NCBI GenBank assembly: GCA_018857735.1
Contig: JABMCL010002073.1
Coordinates: forward strand, 2,057,501-2,121,500
DNA length: 64,000 nt
Reading direction: 5' to 3'
Origin: Alviniconcha marisindica
Taxonomy: Eukaryota > Mollusca > Gastropoda > Provannidae
In this document: one piece after another, positions 31,245-43,200 of the stretch
Numbering within the stretch: position 1 is the first letter of the stretch
Layout: the number at the start of each line of letters is the position of its first letter
Translations under genes and position numbers: made by a program
The notes under the pieces: model-generated
Told to the model about the DNA's origin: nothing
What the model saw: only the letters and a program-made list of their open reading frames with translations
The model's database searches: none

Positions 31245-34200
31245 ACTAGTGTCCGTGTGACCTTTGACTTTGTTCAGTGATCAGTATCAGTTTTGACTTG
31301 TCACTATATCACTCATTCACTGGGATTTTTGGCATCCACATTTCTGATGGATGGGTCATGGTTGGCATTATTGGTTTTGCTGATACAGTGATAATACTTT
31401 TGTATTAAGAAGTTACAGATGCAGTGAAATGAGGCTATCACTTAATCAGTATACACAGTCTTGCAGTAGTTGTAGTATATATCGTAGACTGCTTTCACTT
31501 GTGTTATATCATTTTGCTGCTTCAAACTTCATAGTGACAATGTCTGTGATTCTCTGCATCAGTGCACTAGTACTATTGGGCAGTTCAGGTGGGGTTATTA
31601 TTATATTAACTCCCTTGACTTTTGCCCGGCATTGCTTAAGTCCCTTGGCTGCGTTTACTTCCAGTGCATACTTTCTTCACAATGGAAGGCAGCGACAGTG
31701 AATTTGCGGATTTTACAGGGCCAACTTTAAAGGCATTTTTGGAGGCCCATAGTCAGAATGTGTCTGGCAACAAGCAATAACTTGTTGCGCGTGCTATAGG
31801 ATGCCCCAAAATGAATCTTTTCCATGAAATTGTGATCTATTGGTCAGCAAAAAAACGATGCAAAGACACTTTTTTTTCCACCCACCATCCCCTTTCCCCG
31901 GTAATTTTTGCAGCTGCAACAGTGGTGGCATTTGTACTGCTTCGCAATACTAGGTTCAGCTTCCATTGTTATACACAGCATGAAGCAATGCCTACTCGTA
32001 AATCCGCCCGGAAGTGACGCTGCTACCTCTCGCGACTTCTTGCGCTAAAGATTACTAAGGGCATTCACTCGTGCAAACCAGCTTCACTGAACCGCCCAAT
32101 AGTAGATTGTTGTAATACTTGCAGAATATATTAAAACAATTTGTTTGTTTGTTACAGTTGCAGTTGACAAATTATGATAAGAATAAAATATGTATGGTGT
32201 ATGGACCAGCATTTTGTTGTGGACTTGCATTCAGAATAACTGTTCTGTGTTCACCATTAGTCATTACAATTTTCAGACGATGGTGAACACTGTTTACTGC
32301 ATCTTGATTCTGATGGGCAAGTTGATCCAGGCCATCATCTTTGGTGAACTGCGTGTCAGTGAACAGCAGGTGAGCACAGATGGGATAGGTTTTAGAGAGT
32401 TTAGAGATGAATTTTAGTTTCATTTCACAAATAAGTTGTACTGCAGTTTCTTATTCTTTAATAGTGTGAAGGAGAGAGAAAAAAAGAGGGTGAATGAAAT
32501 AATGTACTTGTAATGTTGCCATACAAATGTATAGATTATAGATTTGCAAAGTAATATTTTTTGGACTATTTTGTTTTTGCATAATTTTATCTCTCTTCTT
32601 CTTAAGTTCTTTTTCTTTTTCTCCAGCATTTGAAGGACAAGTTCTGGAACTTTGTGTTCTACAAATTCATCTTCATTTTCGGCGTGATGAATGTTCAGAC
32701 GATGGAGGAGGTGGTGCTATGGGTGGCATGGTTCACATGTCTGGGTTTCCTGCATCTCCTGGTTCAGCTCTGCAAAGACCGCTTTGAATATGTGAGCTAA
32801 AGCAAACACATTTTACCACTCAAAATGCAATTAAAGGTGTATTTAACTTGACTATATAAAAAAAAATTAATTAAACATCAAGATTTATTATTCGTATGTT
32901 ATGACCATATGCTTATGTCTGTCGGAGTTGGGGCAAGGGGGGAGAGAGAGTCAGGAAAATCTACTTCAGGCTGGGCTTAGAATTTATTCACATTTTGACA
33001 ATGGGTTTTTATGAAAATGCATAGCTCTGTCAGTGTCACCCAGTATTTGTATCACAGGGAAAATTTGATGACTGCACAGGCAGGACCCGAGGAAATTTGA
33101 AGAGTGCTTAAAGTAAAAGTTCAAAGTTTTTAAGTATGCAAAATGACCATCGAAATGATTGACAAATGAGTCACTAGTTTCAGATTTAATGAAATAAAAA
33201 AAAATAAAAAAATGTTTAATTGGGTTTTTAATCAATTTTATTTTCTGTAGGCTGGCCGAGACTACAGTCTCGGGTTCTCCATCAGTCACGTGACTTTCCC
33301 AGAAGTGACGTCAGTCTGGGGAGTCAGTGCGGTTGCCATCTTAGAGTCTTCAGTAAACTGTGTATGCGTGTGGTCGACAATAAAGTTAACTATGCCGGCC
33401 TACTGTGTTGCCGCGAACTGTAACAATTTGCTGATGACCCCAGGTATAACAATGCACGAGCTCCCGTGCAATCGACCCGCAGTGAGGTGAAAGTGGATTA
33501 AATTTATACAATTCAAACGAGCTGACTTTCTTGCTGCGCCGCATCACGCCCATTTGTGTAGCGAGCACTTCAGTGAGTGTGATTTCGCAAACCCCATGGA
33601 ATACCACATGGGGTTTGCTTTGAAGCTGACACGATGTTCCGGTACTCTTTCAAAATCCTGCCTGACAGGCTCAAACTGATACGGCTGTATCCTTGTGGGT
33701 CTCTCGGGCAAAGTATCAGTTTCGTCTTCGGAGCTCGAGGTGGCCATTTTGCAGCGACTCCCCTGAGTGATGTAGTAGGCATATATGGTCACGTGATTTG
33801 GGCGTCATGGCGACGCTTTTGATACAACAGAAAATGCCTTTTTTCGTGCATTTATAACCCTCAGATCACAGTTTCACCTACATCATCGTTCTTAGCTAGC
33901 TTTAACTGAAATCGTGTCAAAAATCACCCCCAAACCTTGGACTTGTCCTTTAAGTACTAAAAACAACAGATGATCAAAGAGAAAACATGACTGGCAAAGG
34001 TGATATTGGAAGACATGACCATTGTCAGCTTTCAGGTGTGATTGTGAGTTTTTATTTCTGAACTCTCTTCTGTGTCCAGAATGCAGACTATCGTTGTTGA
34101 TACGATATATATCATCATGTCCTTGGTAGTGGTCAGTGTAGTATTTAATGAGAAAACAATGATGCCACAGCAGGAAAAAAAGAAACAGGACACATACCGG

Positions 34201-37200
34201 TTTTAAAAACGAAGCATACACTCAAACAGACTGGTTTATAGAGCTTATGCATGGTATACAGATCAGTTTCTAGAAAAGAGATGTATGCAGGCTGATGTCC
34301 AGAATAACTTCAGAATTATTTAGAGGAAATGTATAGATGGGTTTCCAGAGAGTAAGCATATGTGTACTGGTTTCTAGAGAGGAACCATGTAAATAAGTGT
34401 ATAGAGAGGAACTGTGCAGAATGGTTTCTAGAGAAGTAGTTAAATTTGCGAGGTTGTTTTGGGATACGAATCGTACAAACTGGTCTCTACAGCTCTACAG
34501 CTTAGAGTTAGACATCAGTTAGTAAAAAGAAGGAATAGCGATTGGCCTCAAGAGACGATGGCCTAGACCATACAGAGTGGTTTGTAGAGAAAAAACATGC
34601 AGACTAGTTTATATAGAGGAAGCATGCAGATTGGTTTCCAAGCCAGAAGCACACAGATTCCTTTCTAGAAAGGAATTCTGCAGATTGGTAACTGGTGAGG
34701 AAATGTAGTTTGTGGAGAGGAAGCTCAACTTCCGCATTCCAGTGAATTTGATTGTGGCGAGTCTTTCTTGTTGCAGTTGTCATTCTCCCCAACTACTCCA
34801 CGTTCATCACATGTGAAGTTGCTGGGGTTGCTGGTGGTATTGATGGCATGCTCGGGGGCTCTGTTGGGCGTCTGTGTAGCTGCAGGCTTCAGGTTTGGCC
34901 CCACCATCTTTGCCTTCATGGCCGCTGAGGTATGTTGGACAGTGCTGGGCCTTTATTAATTTTCTGTTTCTTTTGCTAGTAAAAAAAAGAAAAGAAAAGA
35001 TTTATGCATTTTTTGTTGTTGTTAACCATTGGGTTAGGTACAGAAGGTTGTTAGGTTAGGCGAGGGAGTTGAGTACTGATGTTATTAGATAGGTGCATGT
35101 TCAGTGTCGCACTTGCTGTTAATGTAGAGTGAGAAAAGACCTGAAAGTTCATGTTACCATAATCATTTTCTGTATTTTGTGTTAAAAAGGAAAGAAGTCG
35201 CCCAAACCATTAAACCTGTTTGCATTATCCAATATTGTCTGCTATCAGAATGTTAATTGTATTGGGGGGGTGGGGGGGGCGGCATTTTGGTATTTTTTTA
35301 AAAGTATTGAAAAGAGGGGTTGGGGTGGATATTAATTATGTTGAATTTAGAGCAGACTATGTTGTATCAAGCAGTGTTAAGGTTGTGTTCATTTGTGTCC
35401 AGAAGGTCTGTGTCAGTTGTCACACAATAATGCATTATGTAAGGCATTGAATGGTTAAAATACACTGATGGCATTGGTTGAAATTACACTGATTACTTGT
35501 TTGTGCTTTAAAAGTGTCTGATTATATGGATTTTTCTGTCTGTTTTCCAACAGTGCTTTTTGCTTGGACTCAAGGCAGTGTATGTTATTGTGAGGTGAGT
35601 CAAAGAGAAAATGTGTGCGCATGTGTGTGTGTGTGTGTGTGACTTAATATATCACACCCAATTAACTGCAACAGTAATATTAGGGTGAACTGCGTCATTC
35701 ATCAAATCACATGCTGTTTTTTGTTTGTTTGTTGGCATTCCTTAGCTGAAACCATGAGGTTTCACCCAATGTTGGGTGAGAAGGATGCATGTTATTGATC
35801 GCTGTAATATAGCTGTGCAGCCATTAATTTTATCCACACCTGTACGTACTTCTTCACCCCAACTCCAAATGCAGAGTGTTACCTCCCACTTGGTAGCTGC
35901 ATCCTGACTTCAGGGATTTCAGTAATGGAGTTTGTCATTTATGAAAAGATGAAGATTACTGTCTAAGCTGAAAGTAATCCTAACAATAGTGATACAAAAC
36001 TCTTAAGACAGCAAACATTTTGTTTTGTTTTTTAGCCTCAGTGTTCTGGCTAGAGACTGTAAAGATGCCAATAATGACAATGTCAGTAGCCTTTGATTAG
36101 GGCCATCAAACGACATGTGAATGTCTGATTCACTGTTAGTGACATTACACTTAGCAGTTTATTTTGGAAAAGAATGTAGATAAAATGAAGTCAAATGAAC
36201 TGAAAGCAGAAATTGGAAAGTAAACATTCCTGGCAGGCAGTGATGCTTGCAAAGCTATAGTCTGACCCCCAGGATTTACCTGTAACATCTCTCTAGGTTG
36301 CCTCCCACAGTGTGTATGTTAGTGTGTGTCGTGTAGTGTGTGTGTTGTGAAATATGAGTTGTTGATAGAGAGTTAAATGGTTTGCATCTGGGACTTCAGC
36401 TGGAGCCCCATGGTTGCGTGGGCAATTGGAGGAATTCATGTTTCATCATAAAGTATCTGCCTGAGTGTATTGTTGATGGGTTGGCTTTGTAATTACAGAT
36501 ACATGATTCACCTGTGGGACCTCAGCCTGGAGAGTGTGTGGGAGAACCGCTCTGTCTATGTCTACTACTCCGAGCTTGTCTTCGAGTTGTCATCTCTCTC
36601 CATCGACTTTGCTCACCATCTCCATATGTTGGTTAGTGGTGTACTCATGATTGTTTAAACATGCATGGTACTTTGAGTTTTCAAAATGATTTAGATGGTT
36701 TTTAGTGGGGGGGGGGGGGGGGCAGAGAGCGTTCATTCTTTATACATGTATCAATACAATCTGCACTATTGCTGCTTAAATAATTTGCATTTGCTGTCAG
36801 TTGCACATGAGCAAAATGTGTCAGTGCAGCTCCTGTGACCTTTTTATGCTCCATCATTACCATATATTTTTAATGGGGCAAACCAGCCAAAACATTTGGC
36901 TGAGAAGTTGTTCATTATCTGAGTTCATCCCAAGCTATCAAGTTGTCTGAAACCTAATTTGTGGAACATATTTTGATCACATTTTGTCAGAGAGGAATTT
37001 GAATGCAAAATGCTGACTTTTTAGTTATTTGTCCACCACTGCTCACATGGATAGACAAACAGAGCCATTCAGTATTATGAAGGCTAATGGTTTATCATAC
37101 AAGATTGTGTAAGTAAAATAACCTGTAAAGGGATAAGCACTTTGCAACCCATGTCCAGCAAGTTTTAATTAAAGATGGGCATTATACTGGAGTTGCAGGA

Positions 37201-40200
37201 GTTATGTTCCTTTGGTGCTTATTGCCCCAGATCTACAATGCGTCATGGTTGATTATGTTGTGATATAAATAGCTGAAGAGTAAAACATTTTTGTCTTTTG
37301 ATGCCCCTTTTTCAACTACAATCTTGAGTTTAGGAGTTTTCTGACATTTTGTTTGAAAAGAGCTTTAGTAGTTTATGGCATTTCATTTGTGATTGTGCAT
37401 TCAAACCTCATTGGGCATCATCAAGGGATATTCTTTGCAGCTTTGGGGCAACATCTTCCTGAGCATGGCCAGTCTGGTGATTTGCATGCAGTTGCGATAC
37501 TTGTTCTACGAGTTCCAGCGCCGTATCAAGCGCCATAAGAACTACCGTCGTGTTGTCAAGAATATGCAGGCCAGGTAAGTGTTGAAGTGACAGGGAGGTT
37601 CAGGTGACACCTTACACTGTGACAAGTGTCCCTCATGTAGTATATGTTTTGTATTAAGAGTTCAAGAGCTGTGTGAAAGAAGAGGAGGACGTCCTGGGCT
37701 CGCCATCCCTAATAGTCTGTAAGGTCTCTAGATGTAAAGCAACACGGAACATATTGTATAGGTTACTTTCTAAAGATGTGTAGCAAAATGGGGAGGTTCT
37801 GATGACATGTTACACTTGTGGCATGTGTGCCTCATGTATTGTCTATAATAATACAAATATTTAATTATAATAGACATAGATCATTCTTGTAAAGTGCTAA
37901 GCCGAGTTAGACTTGCTGTGCTGTACAAACAACTTCTGACAAGAACATGCGCATGGGTTGCTTTCTAAAGCTGTGTATCAAAACAGGAAGGCTCAGACAA
38001 CATGTTACACCTGTGGCATGTGTGCCTAATGTAGTGTACATTTAATAATGCAAATATACAATAATAATATATATATAATTTTGATCAAGTGCAATTCTCT
38101 AAGCTGAGTTAGACTTGCTGTGCTGTACAAGCAACTCGTGACAATAGCATGCACGTGGGTTGCTGTGTACCAAAACTGGGAGGTTCAGCTGGTGTCTTAA
38201 CACCTGTGATAAGTGTGCATAGTGTATATAATTCTAGCCATTTTACCTGTTTGTGCATTGTTCTCTGTGTATCCCTGTTCCCACCACTCTGCCCTCTTAT
38301 CCACCACCACCCAACACATCGCACGTAATTTAGTATTTCCTCTCCCCCCCCCCCCCACCCCACCCCCACCCCCATCTACACCTTCCTATCCCCACCTCTT
38401 CTTGTGTCTCTGCTATCCTGCTACCCTGTGCTTCTGCACCTTCCCATCTCACCTCTTCTTGTGTCTACTGTACTGCCATATTCCGACACCTCCACACCCT
38501 GTGCTTCTGCACCTTCCCATCCCCACCTCTTCTTGTGTCTGCTGTCCTGCCATATTACTTCCCACACCTCCACACCCTGTGCTTAGACCTACACCTTCCC
38601 ATCCCCACCTCTTCTTGTGTCTGCTGTCCTGCCATATTACTTCCCACACCTCCACACCCTGTGCTTAGACCTACACCTTCCCATCCCCACCTCTTCTTGT
38701 GTCAGCTGTCCTGCCATATTACTTCCCACACCTCCACACCCTGTGCTTAGACCTACACCTTCCCATCCCCACCTCTTCTTGTGTCTGCTGTCCTGCCATA
38801 TTACTTCCCACACCTCCACACCCTGTGGATAGACCTACACCTTTCCATCTCCACCTCGTTCTTGTGTCAGCTGTCCTGCCATATTAATTCCCACACCTCC
38901 ACACCCTGTGCTTAGACCTACACCTTCCCATCCCCACCTCTTCTTGTGTCTGCTGTCCTGCCATATTACTTCCCACACCTCCACACCCTGTGCTTAGACC
39001 TACACCTTCCCATCCCCACCTCTTCTTGGTTCTGCTGTCCTGCCATATTACTTCCCACACCTCCACACCCTGTGCTTAGACCTACACCTTCCCATCCCCA
39101 CCTCTTCTTGTGTCTGCTGTCCTGCCATATTACTTCCCACACCTCCACACCCTGTGCTTAGACCTACACCTTCCCATCCCCACCTCTTCTTGTGTCTGCT
39201 GTCCTGCCATATTACTTCCCACACCTCCACACCCTGTGCTTAGACCTACACCTTCCCATCCCCACCTCTTCTTGTGTCTGCTGTCCTGCCATATTACTTC
39301 CCACACCTCCACACCCTGTGCTTAGACCTACACCTTCCCATCCCCACCTCTTCTTGTGTCTGCTGTCCTGCCATATTACTTCCCACACCTCCACACCCTG
39401 TGCTTCTGCACCTTCCCATCCCCACCTCTTCTTGTGTCTGCTGTCCTGCCATATTACTTCCCACACCTCCACACCCTGTGCTTAGACCTACACCTTTCCA
39501 TCCCCACCTCCCATCCCTCATCAAACCTCAAAGCACAGCAATTCAGCACTCATAAACAGTCTGGGATTTTTGTCAACAAAGAAAGTAAGTAAGTTGGTGT
39601 TTTATGCCCAGTCAACCATTAGGGTTATATTAGGGCAATGTCAACAAAGAAAGAGTTTTATGCAGTCCAATGCAACTGTTAAAAAATAAAAATAAAGCAA
39701 TAGAGAATTGATTCTGAACCTGCTTTTCAAAATGAAAAATAAGAATAGGCTACTTAGTTTCAGTTGGGAAACGGTTTTTGCTCAGTCAGAAAAATCTGAC
39801 AGTGCCATCATGCAAGTTCTTGCTTCACAGTTGAAGATAATGTTGTTTCTGTGAAAGGAAGATTAACATTAAACATTAAAATCATTTCTGATTTTATTCA
39901 GTATGCACCTTTTCATCATATTTGTATGTGCGTTCTGTGCTGTACTCCTTTGCCCTTGTAGCTCTTATATTTGTCCTGTCTGTTCGCATAGATATGGGTC
40001 CTGCATATTTTCACACAAATAACATGTGAGGAAGAATTTGTTTTGTCTTGCTGTATTACTAGACTATTCAGTTTCAACTTCTAGCAACAACAACAGTAAA
40101 AAATTAATAATGGAATTAAACAGTCACCGCTGTTTTATTAGACAAGTTTTGAAAATGGATGATTGTAATCAAGGCTTTCTTTCTTCTTTTTTCCAGGTTT

Positions 40201-43200
40201 CCTATGGCAACACAAGAAGACTTGGAACTTAATGCAGACGAATGCGCCATTTGTTGGGAGGGTATGGTTGCTGCTCGCAAACTTCCCTGTGGTCATCTCT
40301 TCCACAAGTAAGCAGATGATTTTGCTGTAATTGTTTTCTGCCAGGTTTTGTTGATGATCATTTTGGAGCTAGTCCTTCTGGACACTTGCAGTTCCATTGA
40401 GGTGTTGTGTTGTTGAATATATAAGTCTCATACAATTGATGTTCATTAGCTCAAATAAATGCCTCACAGGAAACAACCTATTTCATTAAAAAGTTTTGAA
40501 AAAGTAACTATCAATATTAAAAAACTTACGCAAAGCAGTGATGTGAAAATGTTTTGTACAGGCATTGCCTGTGAAACTGGATGCATTCAAAAAGCCTTTT
40601 CAAAATGTTTGTTAATAGCTCATGTGTCAAAAGGTTTCGAAATGGTAAAGAAACAAATTTTATCATCAGAACCAAGATCTTTTTGATGTAGAGTTGTTTG
40701 GTTTGTGTCCTTTCTGTCTCTACACCCCCCACTAAAAAAGAGACTGACCCAAATGTTGCCCCACAGCTCTTGCTTGCGGTCATGGCTGGAACAGGACACA
40801 TCATGTCCCACATGTCGCATGACTCTGAGCGAGCGAACAGACAACCAGAACCCCGGCACAGGCACTGCCAATGCCGCTGCAGACAACAACGCCAACATGG
40901 TGGACGCTGCTGCTGCAGCGAACCAGGGCACCACCAACCACTTCTTTCATTTTGACGGTATGGGACAGAGCTGGTGTGGCTTGCGTGCATGGGAATGGGC
41001 CATCTGTGAGTGTCCGTGTTGCCCAGCAGATGGCTGGAGTGAATGAGGATGTGAAACAGACCCCCATAAAGACAGACAGTGAATTGTTTATGCCAGTTTA
41101 CACAGTTGAATAAAGTGGTCCTTTCTGTCTTACACAGATAAATAGAGTGGTCCTTCCTGTCTTACACAAGTGAATAGAGTGGCCCTTCCTGTCTTATACA
41201 AGTGAATAGAGCAGCCCTTCCTGTTTTACACAGGTGAATAGAGTGATCCCTCCTGTCTTACGCAGGTGAATAGAGTGATCCTTCCTTCTTACATACGTGA
41301 ATAAAGCAGAGGTTTGCCCAGTTTGGGGTGAAAAAGTAGCTTGTATAGCCATTTTCCCACACCTGTACACACTTTCATACCTACAAGTACAGTGTAACCC
41401 ATCACTCCAGCATCTGCACTCTGGCTTTAGTGATGGAGTTTGTCATGTTATGGTGACTGCTATGGCTGAAAGGAATCCTGACTTAACACTCTACATGCCA
41501 AACATTTTGCTTTAACCCCAGTGTTTTGGCCAGAGACAGTAAGATGCCAGTAATAGCCTCTGATCTGGGTCAGTCATACCCAGCTGAAAAAAGTCCTTTC
41601 TGTCTTATTTCTCTGAAAAGATTAACTTTTGGTTATCAAACCTTTTGTTACAAATGTTTTCCACAGTACCTTCTTGTTACCAGCTTGTTCCATTGTACTT
41701 TCTGGTTCTGGTTACCAGCTTGTTCAAAAGTATCTTCTGGTTATTAGCTTGTTCCACAGTACCTTCTGGTTATCAACTTGCTCCACATTACCTTATGGTT
41801 ATTAACTTGTTCCATGGTGCCTTCTGATTATCAGCTTGTTTCATTGTACCTGTTAGTTATCAGCTTGTTTCACTGTACCTTCTGGTTAATAACTTGTTCC
41901 ACAATACCTTTTGGTTATCAGCTTGTTCCATGGTACAAACTCATATAGTATGGGCAAAGGGCAGACAGTTGGCTTATACTTCTCTTTGGTGACAAATTCA
42001 TTTGTATCACTACATCACTACATATGATAATGGTAACTGTGTCCTTTTGACTCACAATGTTGAACAGCATACTAGCATCAGTTGCACATCATGGGACAGG
42101 AAGCACAGCAGAAAGGAAGGCTAACAAGTGAACAAATTGTTTTCAGGTAAAGTTCTTACAGGGAGCAATAACTGGGTTAATGCTGTTTCAGGTTCACGCT
42201 ATGTCAGCTGGCTTCCTAGTTTTTCGGTGGAAGTGACTCACACCAGTCTGCTGCCAGGACAGCAGCTACGTCTCCAGACTCAGACTTCACAACTTGATAA
42301 CATGGTAGGAACTGTTTGTTGCCTTGCATTCAACACTGTGTGGTGCTTTCAGTGTGGTGCACTGGCTTTTGCCAGACATGAAAAATATTGTAGTGCAAGG
42401 CCTTGTTTTCTTCTGGATGGCTGGCTGCTGCACAATCCTTATGCTGGGATTTGCTCAAACTCTGTAAATGTCACCCTTGGCAAGGTGGACATTTCTCCCA
42501 TTCATACTATTCTCAATGACCTTGAAGATCACATTGTCACACCAATTGTTACCTTTTTCTAAGATAGTTATTGAGTGAGACCTTTCAGATTTTCCATTGT
42601 TATACTTATAGTCTCAGTTTTGCTGTACCTTTTTATGCTACTTTCAGACCTTGAGCTTCTTTCAGACGTGCAGCAGCATCAGAAATATGGCAGAAAGTTC
42701 CTTTCTCTCAGTAACTGCAGGTCATGTGAATAAATATGCCTTGAATAAAATCATAACAAAAGCCTTTTCTTGGATGCCTGTCAAACTTCCCATGATATGC
42801 TATTTGTAGACTACCATATAGATAATATTGGACTTATAGCATTCCAGTATGTTGTGTGTGCAAATACTAACAGTATTACAATTTTTCACTGTGTGTGTTT
42901 TAGCTGCGCCAGGTTCAGATGATGTTCCCCAATTTCCCCCAGCAGATCATCCTGGACGACCTGAGACAGACACGCTCTGTGGAAGTCACCATTGACAACA
43001 TCCTGGAAAACAGGTTACAACCGGTCAGTTGTCAGTTTTGTCTCTTTGGGTTTACTATTTTCATGGAAGAACAATGCGCTGATTTTCCAACTGTGAGACG
43101 GCTTGTAAATTAAACATGTTTTATTTGGCCGTAAAGACCTGGGCCTTAGCAGCAGGTTCAGAAAGACACAAAAAAGGACTTTTCAGCTAAATTGGTTTGT

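Larger units (their letters stand above)
29834..32276 (+). other. AMFR intron 1: foldback element and transposon remnant
   Basis: This 2.4-kb intron holds a 166-bp foldback element (30348-30513), a (TA)n run (31196-31242) and a decayed composite with a SAP-like coding fragment (31682-31966). No other coding sequence is supported. Confidence 0.8.

Noticed and set aside
38213..39592. Series of overlapping 60-150-codon open frames on both strands
   Set aside because: They repeat every 82 bases with the minisatellite and lie in AMFR intron 7.
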